From assembly GCA_013044425.1 (NCBI GenBank), contig JABEUK010000117.1:1-22873 (forward strand): a stretch of DNA of 22,873 bases, written 5' to 3'. Position 1 is the first letter of the stretch, and every line of letters begins with the position of its first letter. This document shows, in pieces, positions 14,140-22,339 of this stretch. The position numbers and the translations under genes were made by a program. A model generated the notes under the pieces. It ran no database searches. It was given only the letters and a program-made list of their open reading frames with translations, and had not been told where the DNA came from. The stretch comes from Thermoplasmata archaeon (lineage in GTDB: Archaea; Thermoplasmatota; Thermoplasmata; Lutacidiplasmatales; UBA184).

Positions 14140-15164
14140 GAGCCTCCGTGGTAGGCGGCAGTGGGTATGTGGGTGGAGAACTTCTACGCCTCCTTCTCCG
14201 GCATCCACGCATCGAGCTCGAGCAGGTCTCCTCCGATTCGATGGCGGGCAAGGCCGTGACCCGAGCCCATCCCAACCTGCGCCGATCGACCGATCTGAGA
14301 TTCGTCCCCCACGGCGAGCTCAAGCCCGCCGAGGTCACCTTTGTCGCGGTTCCGCATCGCGAATCGATGCATCGGATGCCCGAATGGCTCGCTCGGGGCG
14401 GGATCATCGTCGACCTTAGTGCCGACCACCGGCTGAAGGACCCGACCCTGTATCCGCAGTATTACGGGGTCACTCACCCCCATCCCGAGCTGCTCGTTCG
14501 TTCGGTCTACGGTCTGCCCGAGGTCCACCGCGAGCAGATCCGCGGGTCCTCGTTGATCAGCAACCCTGGATGCATCGCGGCGGCGACGATCCTAGCTCTG
14601 CGACCCCTCGTGACCTCCGGCCTCGTGGATACGGACCGGCCCGTGGTCGTGGACGCCAAGAGCGGATCCTCGGCCGGAGGCAGCGGCAGCGGCCCCGCGT
14701 CGTCCCACCCGGAACGGTCGGGTTCCATGCGTCTCTACGCACCCGCCGGCCATCGGCACACCGCGGAGATCGAACAGGAGACCGGAGCGAAGATCGGCAT
14801 GTCGGCGCATGCGGTCGAGGCGGTTCGTGGCGTACTATCCACGAGTCACGCGTTCCTACGGGCACCCGTGGACGAGAAGGAGATCTGGAGGATCTACCGG
14901 ACCGCGTACGGCTCCGAACCGTTCGTCCGGATCGTGCACGAGGCCGATGGCATCCACCGGGAGCCGGAACCGAAGGTGCTCAGCGGGTCGAACTTCTGCG
15001 ACATCGGCTTCGCGCTCGATGCCCACACGAGTCGGATCATCGCCACTTCGGCGATCGACAATCTGATGAAGGGAGCGGCGGGCAACGCGTTGCAGGCGCT
15101 GAACGTGGCGGTCGGGTTTCCCGAGACGATGGGACTCGAGTTCCCCGGCCTGCATCCGATCTAG
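14136..15164 (+). CDS. lysY: LysW-gamma-glutamyl-phosphate / LysW-aminoadipyl-phosphate reductase (ArgC/LysY)
   Basis: This 342-aa NADPH-dependent reductase converts the carrier-bound acyl phosphate to a semialdehyde. The N-terminal dinucleotide site GGSGYVGGE (7-15) is followed by IVDLSADHRL (91-100) and the catalytic Cys146 in SNPGCIAAA. A glycine/serine-rich loop GSSAGGSGSG follows, and GHRHTAEIEQE holds the second catalytic His. The C-terminus keeps the NLMKGAAGNALQALN block of ArgC-type reductases. A GAGGT sequence 9 nt upstream and the 4-bp overlap with lysX support this ATG. In the pathway it acts after LysZ. Length is normal and no key residue is missing. Homology alone does not separate the arginine and lysine versions. 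Confidence 0.93.
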   Translation: MRASVVGGSGYVGGELLRLLLRHPRIELEQVSSDSMAGKAVTRAHPNLRRSTDLRFVPHGELKPAEVTFVAVPHRESMHRMPEWLARGGIIVDLSADHRLKDPTLYPQYYGVTHPHPELLVRSVYGLPEVHREQIRGSSLISNPGCIAAATILALRPLVTSGLVDTDRPVVVDAKSGSSAGGSGSGPASSHPERSGSMRLYAPAGHRHTAEIEQETGAKIGMSAHAVEAVRGVLSTSHAFLRAPVDEKEIWRIYRTAYGSEPFVRIVHEADGIHREPEPKVLSGSNFCDIGFALDAHTSRIIATSAIDNLMKGAAGNALQALNVAVGFPETMGLEFPGLHPI

Positions 15165-15168
15165 ATCC

Positions 15169-15963
15169 ATGACGATCGTCGTCAAGATCGGGGGCGCCGA
15201 GGGCAACGGGGTGGCCCCCGTGCTCGCGGATCTCGCGCGCCGCTCCGACTACGTGCTGGTCCATGGTGGCTCGGCGGAGATCGATCGACTCGGTGAGTCG
15301 ATGGGCCATCCCTCGAGGTACTACACGTCCCCGAGCGGGGTCGTATCCCGACACACCGACTCCGAGCATATGGACGTGGTGGTGCTGGCGATGGCCGGAC
15401 GGGTCCAGACCGAGATTGTCCGCGCGCTCGGTGCGCTCGGCGTACGCGCCGTAGGACTCAGCGGGGCCGACGGGGGCCTCCTGATCGCCCGGAAGAAGGA
15501 GGCGAGTCGGGCGGTCGAAGATGGAAGGGTCGTCCGCGTGAAGGACGATCGCTCCGGTGTCGTCGAGGAGGTGCGCACGGAGCTGCTCCGGGTGCTGCTG
15601 GGCGCCGGGTACATCCCCGTCGTAGGGCCGCCCGCTATCTCCCGCGCGGGGGAATTGCTGAACGTCGACGCCGATCGAGTGGCCGCTCAGGTCGCGGTCG
15701 CCCTGGGCGCCGAAGCGCTCCTCCTGCTCACGAATGTGACCGGTGTCCTGCGCGATCGGAACGATCCGACGAGCCGGATCGGCCCGGTCTCCCGGGATGC
15801 GGTCGATTCCATGATGCCGTACGCCGAAGGGCGGATGCGCAAGAAGATCCTCGCGGCCCGCGAGGCCGCGGCCGGGGGCGTCGGCCGCATTGTGATCGCC
15901 TCGTCCATGGTCTCCGAGCCGGTCGAACACGCCCTGGCCGGTGACGGTACGGTGATCGAATGA
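15169..15963 (+). CDS. lysZ: LysW-glutamate / LysW-aminoadipate kinase (LysZ)
   Basis: This 264-aa amino-acid kinase phosphorylates the side-chain carboxyl of the LysW-bound substrate. It has the family opening VVKIGGAEGNG, then VLVHGGSAEIDRL with PSGVVSRHTDSEHMDVVVLAMAGRVQTEIV, the stretch typical of LysZ rather than N-acetylglutamate kinases. ALGVRAVGLSGADGGLL and LLLTNVTGVL follow. Arginine-pathway feedback motifs found in bacterial ArgB N-terminal helices are absent, as in other LysZ enzymes. The ATG begins 4 bp after the lysY stop and there is no obvious ribosome site, so translation is probably coupled. The 3' end contains GGTGAT just before the lysJ start. Confidence 0.93.
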   Translation: MTIVVKIGGAEGNGVAPVLADLARRSDYVLVHGGSAEIDRLGESMGHPSRYYTSPSGVVSRHTDSEHMDVVVLAMAGRVQTEIVRALGALGVRAVGLSGADGGLLIARKKEASRAVEDGRVVRVKDDRSGVVEEVRTELLRVLLGAGYIPVVGPPAISRAGELLNVDADRVAAQVAVALGAEALLLLTNVTGVLRDRNDPTSRIGPVSRDAVDSMMPYAEGRMRKKILAAREAAAGGVGRIVIASSMVSEPVEHALAGDGTVIE

Positions 15964-17117
15964 ACGATGCCGAACCCGTTCGGGGAGAGTTCGCGGCGGT
16001 GGGGCGGCGCGAGATCACCATCGTTCGAGGCGAGGGCGCGCGGCTCTGGGACGAACGGGGCCGTTCGTTCGTGGATCTCGGCATCTCCCTCGGGGTGGGC
16101 AATCTCGGCCACTCCAATCCGGCCCTCGTGCACGCCATCGAGTCGCAAGCGCGGCAGCTCATCCATGTCGGAAGCGCATGCGACACTCCGCCCCGGCACG
16201 ACTTCGTTCAGCGTCTTCTGGAGCTCATGCCACCCTCGCTCGACCGGGTCTTCTTGTCGAATTCCGGGGCCGAGGGGATAGAGACGGCTTTGAAGTTCGC
16301 CCGCTCCTCAACGGCTCGGCCGGGATTCGTGGCCGCGTTGCGGGGGTTCCATGGGCGGACGTTCGGAGCGCTTTCGGCGACCGGGCGACGGGATCTGAGG
16401 GAACCATTCGAGCCGCTCGTTCCCGGCTTTTCCCACGTGCCGTACAACGACATCACCCAGCTCGATCGGGCCGTGGACCAAACGACGGCCGCGGTCATTC
16501 TGGAGCTGGTCCAGGGAGAAGGGGGCGTGCACGTCATCGACCCGGAGTATCTCCGCGCGGCCCGCGCGATCTGCGACCGCCGTGGTGCGCTTCTCATCTT
16601 CGACGAGATCCAGACCGGCATGGGCCGGACCGGGCGCCGCTTCGCCTTCGAGCGGTGGGGGATACTCCCCGACATCCTGGTCCTCGCCAAGTCGCTCGCC
16701 GGTGGGGTTCCCATCGGCGCGACGATCACGACCGAGGAGGTCGAGCGTCGATTCCGTGGCACGCACCACTCCACGTTCGGCGGGAATGCGCTCGCCTGCG
16801 CGGCGGGCCGCGCGGCACTCGACTATCTCGTTTCGGCGCGTCTGGACGAACGCGCCGAGCGTCTGGGAACCGAGGCGATCTCGCATCTCCGCCGCTCGCC
16901 GAGCGCTCGCGTCCGCGAGGTCCGGGGGCTCGGTCTCCTGATCGGGATCGAGCTCAAGGAGCGGGCCGCCCCGTACCTCCAGGCGCTCCGCGAGCGGGGA
17001 TTCCTCGCGATCGGGGCGGGACCGAACGTTATCCGTTTGCTCCCCCCCCTCGTCATCTCCGAGGCGGACTGGGCCGCCGGATTGACCGCGATCTCCGAGG
17101 TCCTTGCGGATGGATGA
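15960..17117 (+). CDS. lysJ: LysW-gamma-semialdehyde aminotransferase (ArgD/LysJ)
   Basis: This 385-aa class-III PLP aminotransferase converts the LysW-linked semialdehyde to LysW-ornithine (or LysW-lysine), using glutamate as the usual donor. SNSGAEGIETALKFAR (100-115) and GFHGRTFGALSATG (129-142) bind cofactor and substrate. FDEIQTGMGRTG (214-225) carries the PLP-contacting Asp215. Lys244 in VLAKSLAGGVPIGA is the Schiff-base lysine. Length and order match ArgD/LysJ. The start overlaps lysZ by 4 bp and GGTGAT (15951-15956) is a close ribosome site. Its end overlaps lysK by 8 bp. Confidence 0.94.
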   Translation: MNDAEPVRGEFAAVGRREITIVRGEGARLWDERGRSFVDLGISLGVGNLGHSNPALVHAIESQARQLIHVGSACDTPPRHDFVQRLLELMPPSLDRVFLSNSGAEGIETALKFARSSTARPGFVAALRGFHGRTFGALSATGRRDLREPFEPLVPGFSHVPYNDITQLDRAVDQTTAAVILELVQGEGGVHVIDPEYLRAARAICDRRGALLIFDEIQTGMGRTGRRFAFERWGILPDILVLAKSLAGGVPIGATITTEEVERRFRGTHHSTFGGNALACAAGRAALDYLVSARLDERAERLGTEAISHLRRSPSARVREVRGLGLLIGIELKERAAPYLQALRERGFLAIGAGPNVIRLLPPLVISEADWAAGLTAISEVLADG

Positions 17118-18177
17118 TCCCGAAGTTCTGATCGAGCTTCTGGAGGCCTACAGCCCCTCCGGCCATGAAGGACCGGCCGTCGAGCGGTTCCGGGCCCTCG
17201 CCGAGAGGCTCGGCTACTCGGTTTCGAGCGATGTCGCGGGGAATGGGATCGCGAGGCGAGGCTCCGGCCACCCCCAGATACTCTTCCTCGGCCACATCGA
17301 CACCGTCGAAGGGGCCGTGCCGGTCCGACGCGAGGGAACCCGCATCTACGGGCGGGGCGCGTGCGACGCGAAGGGACCCCTCGCCGCCGCCTTGCTGGCG
17401 GGTCGGAGGGCGTCCTCTCGAGGAGAGATCGTGGTTGTCGCGGCGGTGGGCGAAGAGACCGACAGCCGAGGGGCCCGCGCGCTCTTGGAGACGTTCCGAC
17501 CGGAGTACGTGATCGCAGGAGAGCCGAGCGGGTGGGATGGCCTCGCCATCGGGTACAAGGGCGATCTTCGGCTGAGGGCCACCTTCCTCGGGGATCGCGC
17601 CCACCTCTCGGCCCCGACCAGGTCCACCGCCGATCGGGCCGTCGAGTGGATCCAGGGCCTACGGGAGGAGGCGGCGCGGCGAACGGGCCCTACAGCGTTC
17701 CGTTCCCTGACCTTCAAGGTCGTCTCCATCGCGACCACGACACACGGGGGCGCGGAGCGCGTGGAGGCGGTGGTCGATCTGCGGATCCCTCCAGGAACCG
17801 GGGCCGCGGCGCTCCTCGTCCAACTTCCGCGTCAAGGGGGGCCCGAGACCGTCGAACCCCTTGTGGAGCTCGACCCGTACGAAGGGGATCGCCTCGATCC
17901 GGTAGTCGCTGCGCTCTCCCATGGGATCCGGGCCGCCGGGGGACGGCCGACCCTCTGGCGGAAGACGGGGACCTCAGATCTCAACCTCGTGGCGCCGACT
18001 TGGCGAGTTGGAGGAGCGGCCTACGGGCCCGGAGACTCACGCCTCGACCACACCGACGGAGAGTTCCTGGAGGTTGGGGATCTCGACCGCGCGGTTCGTG
18101 TGCTGGCCCACACCTTCGAGATGCTGGCCGCCGGAGCGGCGATGCCTACTCCTCGTCCACCGGACGAGCGTGCTTGA
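17110..18177 (+). CDS. lysK: LysW-ornithine / LysW-lysine hydrolase (ArgE/LysK), M20 family
   Basis: This 355-aa metal-dependent M20 peptidase releases ornithine or lysine from LysW, regenerating the carrier and completing the cycle. Zinc ligands and catalytic residues are recognisable: His62 and Asp64 in GHIDTVEG, Asp86 in GRGACDAKGP, the Glu115/Glu116 pair in VGEETDSRG, Glu138 in AGEPSGW, and the late His in RLDHTDGEF. The ATG at 17110 is preferred over the TTG at 17104 because GAGGT at 17097-17101 is 8 nt upstream. It is the last gene of the operon and overlaps the 3' end of the convergent pirin gene by 32 bp. Released ornithine must next meet an ornithine carbamoyltransferase, which is not encoded in this window. 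Confidence 0.92.
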   Translation: MDDPEVLIELLEAYSPSGHEGPAVERFRALAERLGYSVSSDVAGNGIARRGSGHPQILFLGHIDTVEGAVPVRREGTRIYGRGACDAKGPLAAALLAGRRASSRGEIVVVAAVGEETDSRGARALLETFRPEYVIAGEPSGWDGLAIGYKGDLRLRATFLGDRAHLSAPTRSTADRAVEWIQGLREEAARRTGPTAFRSLTFKVVSIATTTHGGAERVEAVVDLRIPPGTGAAALLVQLPRQGGPETVEPLVELDPYEGDRLDPVVAALSHGIRAAGGRPTLWRKTGTSDLNLVAPTWRVGGAAYGPGDSRLDHTDGEFLEVGDLDRAVRVLAHTFEMLAAGAAMPTPRPPDERA

Positions 18178-19021
18178 TGAACTCCCCGCTGCGCAGCTCG
18201 CGCGCGGCCTGAATGAGTTCCTCTTGCGAGTTCATGACGATGGGCCCGTACCATGCCACGGGCTCATGCAGCGGGCGACCGGAGACGAGCAGGAACCGCA
18301 GTGGCGCGTCCGCCGCATCGATTCGGATCGACTCCCCAGGACCGTGGAGCAGGGTCTCTCCCGCGCTCGCTACGACCTCGCCGTTCGCGTCGAAGCGACC
18401 CGATCCCGCGATCGTGTGCGCGAACGCGGTGTAGCCGGGATGTGTGGGCATATCGAACGATCCCCCCGCGGGCACCCGAACATCCAGGTACGTGGGATCG
18501 ACCGAGAGACCCGACACCGGGCCGTGCGCGGTACCGAACGATCCGGCTACGACCTTGACGCGATTGCCCGTGTCGGTCTCTATCTCGGGGATCTCCGATG
18601 CCCCAAGACCGCGGTACGCCGGCACGTCCATCTTCTGGCGCGCGGGTAGGTTGACCCAGAGCTGAAACCCCGACATCCGGCCTTCCGCACGCTCGGGCAT
18701 TTCTTGATGGATGATGCCGCTACCCGCGGTCATCCATTGGACATCGCCGGCGTCGATGACGCCCGAGTTTCCGAGGGTGTCTCCGTGGGCGACCCGCCCC
18801 TCGAGCATGTAGGTCACGGTCTCGATGCCCCGGTGCGGATGCCAGGGAAACCCGGCCATGTAGTCGGCGGGGTTCGCCGACCCAAAGTTGTCGAGCAGGA
18901 GGAACGGATCGAACAGTGGAACCTGCCCGTTCGAAAACGCCCGCCGCAGCCGCACGCCGGCGCCCTCCAGCGTGGGAACTCCGGGGAAACGGCGAGTTAC
19001 AGAACGTCGTGGGCCGACCAT
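18146..19021 (-). CDS. Pirin-family bicupin protein
   Basis: This 291-aa protein has two cupin barrels. The N-terminal barrel carries the iron-site motif HPHRGIETVTYMLEG and later IIHQEMPE, as in pirin and quercetinase-like YhhW. The roles of archaeal pirins are mostly undefined, and some have quercetin 2,3-dioxygenase activity. The ATG at 19019-19021 was chosen because AAGGTGAT, with a 7-nt perfect match to the 16S 3' end, sits 4 nt upstream. A GTG at 19028-19030 falls inside that ribosome site and is therefore rejected. A TATA box lies 40 nt upstream of the ATG. It is divergent from a PadR regulator across 250 bp, and its 3' end runs 32 bp into lysK. Confidence 0.9.
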   Translation of the reverse strand: MVGPRRSVTRRFPGVPTLEGAGVRLRRAFSNGQVPLFDPFLLLDNFGSANPADYMAGFPWHPHRGIETVTYMLEGRVAHGDTLGNSGVIDAGDVQWMTAGSGIIHQEMPERAEGRMSGFQLWVNLPARQKMDVPAYRGLGASEIPEIETDTGNRVKVVAGSFGTAHGPVSGLSVDPTYLDVRVPAGGSFDMPTHPGYTAFAHTIAGSGRFDANGEVVASAGETLLHGPGESIRIDAADAPLRFLLVSGRPLHEPVAWYGPIVMNSQEELIQAARELRSGEFIKHARPVDEE

Positions 19022-19025
19022 CGAA

Positions 19026-19033
19026 ATCACCTT
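19026..19033 (-). promoter_or_regulatory. Strong ribosome binding site deciding the pirin start
   Basis: On the minus strand AAGGTGAT precedes the ATG at 19021 by 4 nt. The AGGTGAT part is complementary to the conserved archaeal 16S 3' end. It overlaps an upstream in-frame GTG, so the ATG is the start. Confidence 0.65.
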
Positions 19034-19057
19034 CGTCTATCAGATGGCGCAAGGTAA

Positions 19058-19065
19058 CTTATAAG
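19058..19065 (-). promoter_or_regulatory. TATA box of the pirin gene
   Basis: CTTATAAG, itself palindromic, is centred about 40 nt upstream of the pirin ATG. Transcription would start near 19036, giving a leader of about 15 nt that carries the ribosome site at 19026-19033. Confidence 0.55.
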
Positions 19066-19244
19066 GCCTCGGGGACGCGAACGCCACGGTACCCGGTGGG
19101 CGATGGGGCCGTTCGGAGGACGTTCGCCTCCGCGAACCCCTGGCTCCGCCGATCGGACCTCGATCGCAGCGAATCGCACCTTTCGATGTCGGCCGGAACG
19201 CGGACGGGCGGTCCGGGAGGGACGGCATCGACTCCCAGTATCGA

Positions 19245-19253
19245 TATATAAAA
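19245..19253 (+). promoter_or_regulatory. TATA box of the padR gene
   Basis: TATATAAAA is the clearest TATA box in the window and is centred 24 nt before the padR ATG, implying a leaderless transcript. No ribosome site precedes the ATG, consistent with that. Confidence 0.7.
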
Positions 19254-19271
19254 TCCGGCACTCCCACCGGT

Positions 19272-19820
19272 ATGGCACCGTCCGCTCGCCCGCCCCGGAA
19301 CTGGCCCGGGGGGATGATCGGGATGTATGCCCTCCATCAGATGAGCCGCTCGCCGATCTACGGCTGGCAGCTCGCGGAGCGGATCGCCGAGACGACGAAG
19401 GGGGGGTGGCGGCCGGGAGCCGGTGCGGTCTATCCCATCTTGAAAGGCCTGGTCCGACAGAAGCTCGCTCGGACCGACGTGCGGGGCGGCCGCAAGGTCT
19501 ACCTCGTCACTCCGAGGGGCCGCGCTCGACTCGCGTTGATGCGGGCTCGGATCCGGGACGGCGGTGGACGGTACATGGAGCTGCGCCGGCTCGTGCTCGA
19601 CATCGTGGATCCGGTCGATCGTCCCGAGTGGGCCATCGAGCAGCTGCGCCGATCCCTCACGATGTTCGTCGAGCTTTCGGATTCCGTCGACCTCGTCCCA
19701 TCGGCGCGCGGGCGAGCGCTCATGTCCCGGCAGGGGGCCCGTGAGCTTCGCGAGGCGCTCTCGCGCATCGAACACGCTCCGCGGCCCGGCACGGGATCAC
19801 GTCGGGCCCGGAAGCGCTGA
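19272..19820 (+). CDS. PadR-family transcriptional regulator
   Basis: This 182-aa regulator has the PadR winged-helix domain at about residues 15-95. The domain shows MIGMYALHQMSRSPIYGWQLAERIAETT, then GAGAVYPILKGLVRQKLARTDV as recognition region, and GGRKVYLVTPRGRARLALM as the wing. The C-terminal part is helical and basic, ending in an Arg/Lys-rich tail. PadR proteins are dimeric repressors, often controlling detoxification or transport genes beside them. The divergent pirin gene is the natural candidate target, with both promoters inside the same 250-bp gap. The effector is unknown. The nearest downstream feature is a GC-rich hairpin and then a tRNA gene. Confidence 0.88.
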   Translation: MAPSARPPRNWPGGMIGMYALHQMSRSPIYGWQLAERIAETTKGGWRPGAGAVYPILKGLVRQKLARTDVRGGRKVYLVTPRGRARLALMRARIRDGGGRYMELRRLVLDIVDPVDRPEWAIEQLRRSLTMFVELSDSVDLVPSARGRALMSRQGARELREALSRIEHAPRPGTGSRRARKR

Positions 19821-19841
19821 ATCGGGGACGCGATCGGGGTC

Positions 19842-19858
19842 CTCCCGCGGCGCGGGAG
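19842..19858 (+). terminator. GC-rich hairpin after padR
   Basis: CTCCCGC-GGC-GCGGGAG is a perfect 7-bp stem with a 3-nt loop, 22 nt past the padR stop. It is followed by CCTTTATC, which has only three Ts in a row and also serves as a TATA-like element for the tRNA. It could halt padR transcription or insulate the tRNA promoter. Confidence 0.4.
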
Positions 19859-19860
19859 CC

Positions 19861-19869
19861 TTTATCAAA
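19861..19869 (+). promoter_or_regulatory. TATA-like box of tRNA-Lys
   Basis: TTTATCAAA is centred about 32 nt upstream of the mature tRNA 5' end, allowing a short 5' leader of around 6 nt to be removed by RNase P. Confidence 0.45.
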
Positions 19870-19896
19870 GCGAGCCGGGTCGCCGAGTTTCGCGAT

Positions 19897-19970
19897 GGGC
19901 CCGTAGCTCAGGCCGGCAGAGCAGGCGGCTCTTAACCGCAAGGTCAGGGGTTCAAATCCCCTCGGGCCCG
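19897..19970 (+). tRNA. tRNA-Lys(CTT)
   Basis: This 74-nt gene folds as a standard cloverleaf. The acceptor stem pairs GGGCCCG with CGGGCCC, the D stem GCTC with GAGC, and the T arm AGGGG-TTCAAAT-CCCCT. The anticodon loop CTCTTAA gives anticodon CTT, reading AAG lysine codons. The discriminator is G and no CCA is encoded, as is common in archaea. No intron is present. One departure is seen: the outermost anticodon-stem pair (27-43) is G-A instead of a Watson-Crick pair. The other four pairs are intact. Confidence 0.92.
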
Positions 19971-20059
19971 TCGTACCCTCGCGTCGGCGCGAACGGGCGA
20001 TCGCCCCGTGTCGCCGCCGTCTCTTTCTACTTCGGGGGGTGAACGGCACTGGAGGCCAG

Positions 20060-20785
20060 ATGGTGGCGATGGGCATTCCCCGGGAGACGGTCGCGCGGCT
20101 GGTACAGGAGAATGAGGGGCACGACTGCCCCGGACACCCCGAGAGCTGCGTGCGGCTGGAGGCGGCGGCGGATCTCCCGACCCGCTTCGGGGACTACCAG
20201 GTGGTGGCGTTCTGGAACAACCTCGATCGCAAGGAGCACGCGGCCTTCGTCCACGGAGATATCTTCGAGCAGGAGGCGGTCCCGGTGCGGATCCACTCCG
20301 AATGTCTCACCGGGGACGCCATCGGCTCGCTGCGGTGCGACTGTCGCGATCAGCTCATCGAGTCGCTCGAGCGCATCGGGAAGATGGACGCGGGGGTCGT
20401 GCTGTACCTCCGGCAGGAGGGTCGCGGGATCGGGTTCACCAACAAGATCCGTGCCTACGAGCTTCAGGACTCGGGATACGACACGGTTCAGGCGAACGAA
20501 CTTCTCGGCTTCAAGGCGGACGAACGCGACTACGGCATCGCGGCGCACATGCTGACCTCGCTGCATGTGAGATCGGTGAAGGTGATGACCAACAACCCCC
20601 AAAAACTGGCCGACCTGGAACGCCACGGGATTCGGGTCGTGGGTCGCATCCCCATCGTGGTCCCCGCGAACCAGGTCAACGGACCCTACCTCGACACGAA
20701 GCGCAAGCGGATGGGCCACCTGCTGGCGGTGGAGCAGCCGGACGACCTGGTCGACTATCCCAACCGACCGGCTCCGAACCGCTGA
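20060..20785 (+). CDS. ribA: GTP cyclohydrolase II (riboflavin biosynthesis)
   Basis: This enzyme of about 241 aa opens the imidazole ring of GTP and removes pyrophosphate to start riboflavin synthesis. The zinc ligands are Cys82, Cys93 and Cys95 in RIHSECLTGDAIGSLRCDCRDQL. RQEGRGIGFTNKIRAYELQD (118-137) holds the catalytic and GTP-binding residues. LTNNP-like VMTNNPQKL completes the family pattern. It stands alone and is not fused to RibB. An ATG at 20060 with GGAGG 4 nt upstream is the chosen start. A GTG at 20039 and an ATG at 20069 remain possible. Many archaea use the unrelated GTP cyclohydrolase III (ArfA) instead, so a bacterial-type RibA here is notable. Confidence 0.92.
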   Translation: MVAMGIPRETVARLVQENEGHDCPGHPESCVRLEAAADLPTRFGDYQVVAFWNNLDRKEHAAFVHGDIFEQEAVPVRIHSECLTGDAIGSLRCDCRDQLIESLERIGKMDAGVVLYLRQEGRGIGFTNKIRAYELQDSGYDTVQANELLGFKADERDYGIAAHMLTSLHVRSVKVMTNNPQKLADLERHGIRVVGRIPIVVPANQVNGPYLDTKRKRMGHLLAVEQPDDLVDYPNRPAPNR

Positions 20786-20830
20786 TACCTCGGTACGAAC
20801 CCGCGAGCCATCGACGAGTCAGGCAGAACC

Positions 20831-21343
20831 GTGTCGGATGCGCGGAGGTTCGAGCTCGTCGACCTTCCGGTCGGTGCCCGCGAGGCTGCCGTTCCGGTCC
20901 TGATCGATTCGTTCGTCGGAGTCTATCGCTGGCATGCGAAGCGGACGCTCCGCCAGGTCCGCTGGGTGCGGGCGGCTCGACTGGGAGAGGAGATCGTGGG
21001 GGTATCGATGCTCGAGCCGCTCACCCCCGAGGTGGGGTACGTCTACTATCTCGCGGTCCTCGCAGCGCGCCGCGGCGAACGCATCGGGGGGCTCCTGCTG
21101 GACGATGCGCTCGAGCGCTTCCACCGCAGCCAGATCCGGGTCGTGTACGGTGCGGTGGAGGAGAAGAACGCCCCATCGCTGGGTTTGTTCCGCTCCCGAG
21201 GGTTCCGCGTCGTAGAGCGGCGCGAGCTCGGGTACGCGGAGGGAGGGCTCGGTGCGTGGGGGTTACGCAGCCGGATGCGGCTGGTGCACGGCGAACGGCT
21301 GATGGGCAAGCGTTTGGATATCGAGGTCGCTCGGAGCGAGTAG
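20831..21343 (+). CDS. GNAT-family N-acetyltransferase
   Basis: This is a 170-aa acetyl-CoA-dependent acyltransferase. The central strand and pyrophosphate loop read VYYLAVLAARRGERIGGLLLDDALERF, where RRGERIGG fits the R/Q-x-x-G-x-G/A motif A of GNAT enzymes. NAPSLGLFRSRGFRVVERRE is the usual motif B, in which the acetyl acceptor and product side lie. The substrate is not evident. The only start before the conserved part is a GTG at 20831, 45 bp after ribA, so it may be co-transcribed with ribA. It converges with the aldo/keto reductase gene with just 9 bp between the stop codons. Confidence 0.82.
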   Translation: MSDARRFELVDLPVGAREAAVPVLIDSFVGVYRWHAKRTLRQVRWVRAARLGEEIVGVSMLEPLTPEVGYVYYLAVLAARRGERIGGLLLDDALERFHRSQIRVVYGAVEEKNAPSLGLFRSRGFRVVERRELGYAEGGLGAWGLRSRMRLVHGERLMGKRLDIEVARSE

Positions 21344-21352
21344 GAGCCTCGA

Positions 21353-22335
<983 letters not shown>

Positions 22336-22339
<4 letters not shown>

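Noticed and set aside
15037..15930. A 297-codon minus-strand frame antisense to lysZ
   Set aside because: No family motif and skewed composition. lysZ on the plus strand is unambiguous.
19028..19030. GTG as the pirin start codon
   Set aside because: It is inside the AAGGTGAT ribosome site that is well placed for the ATG at 19021.
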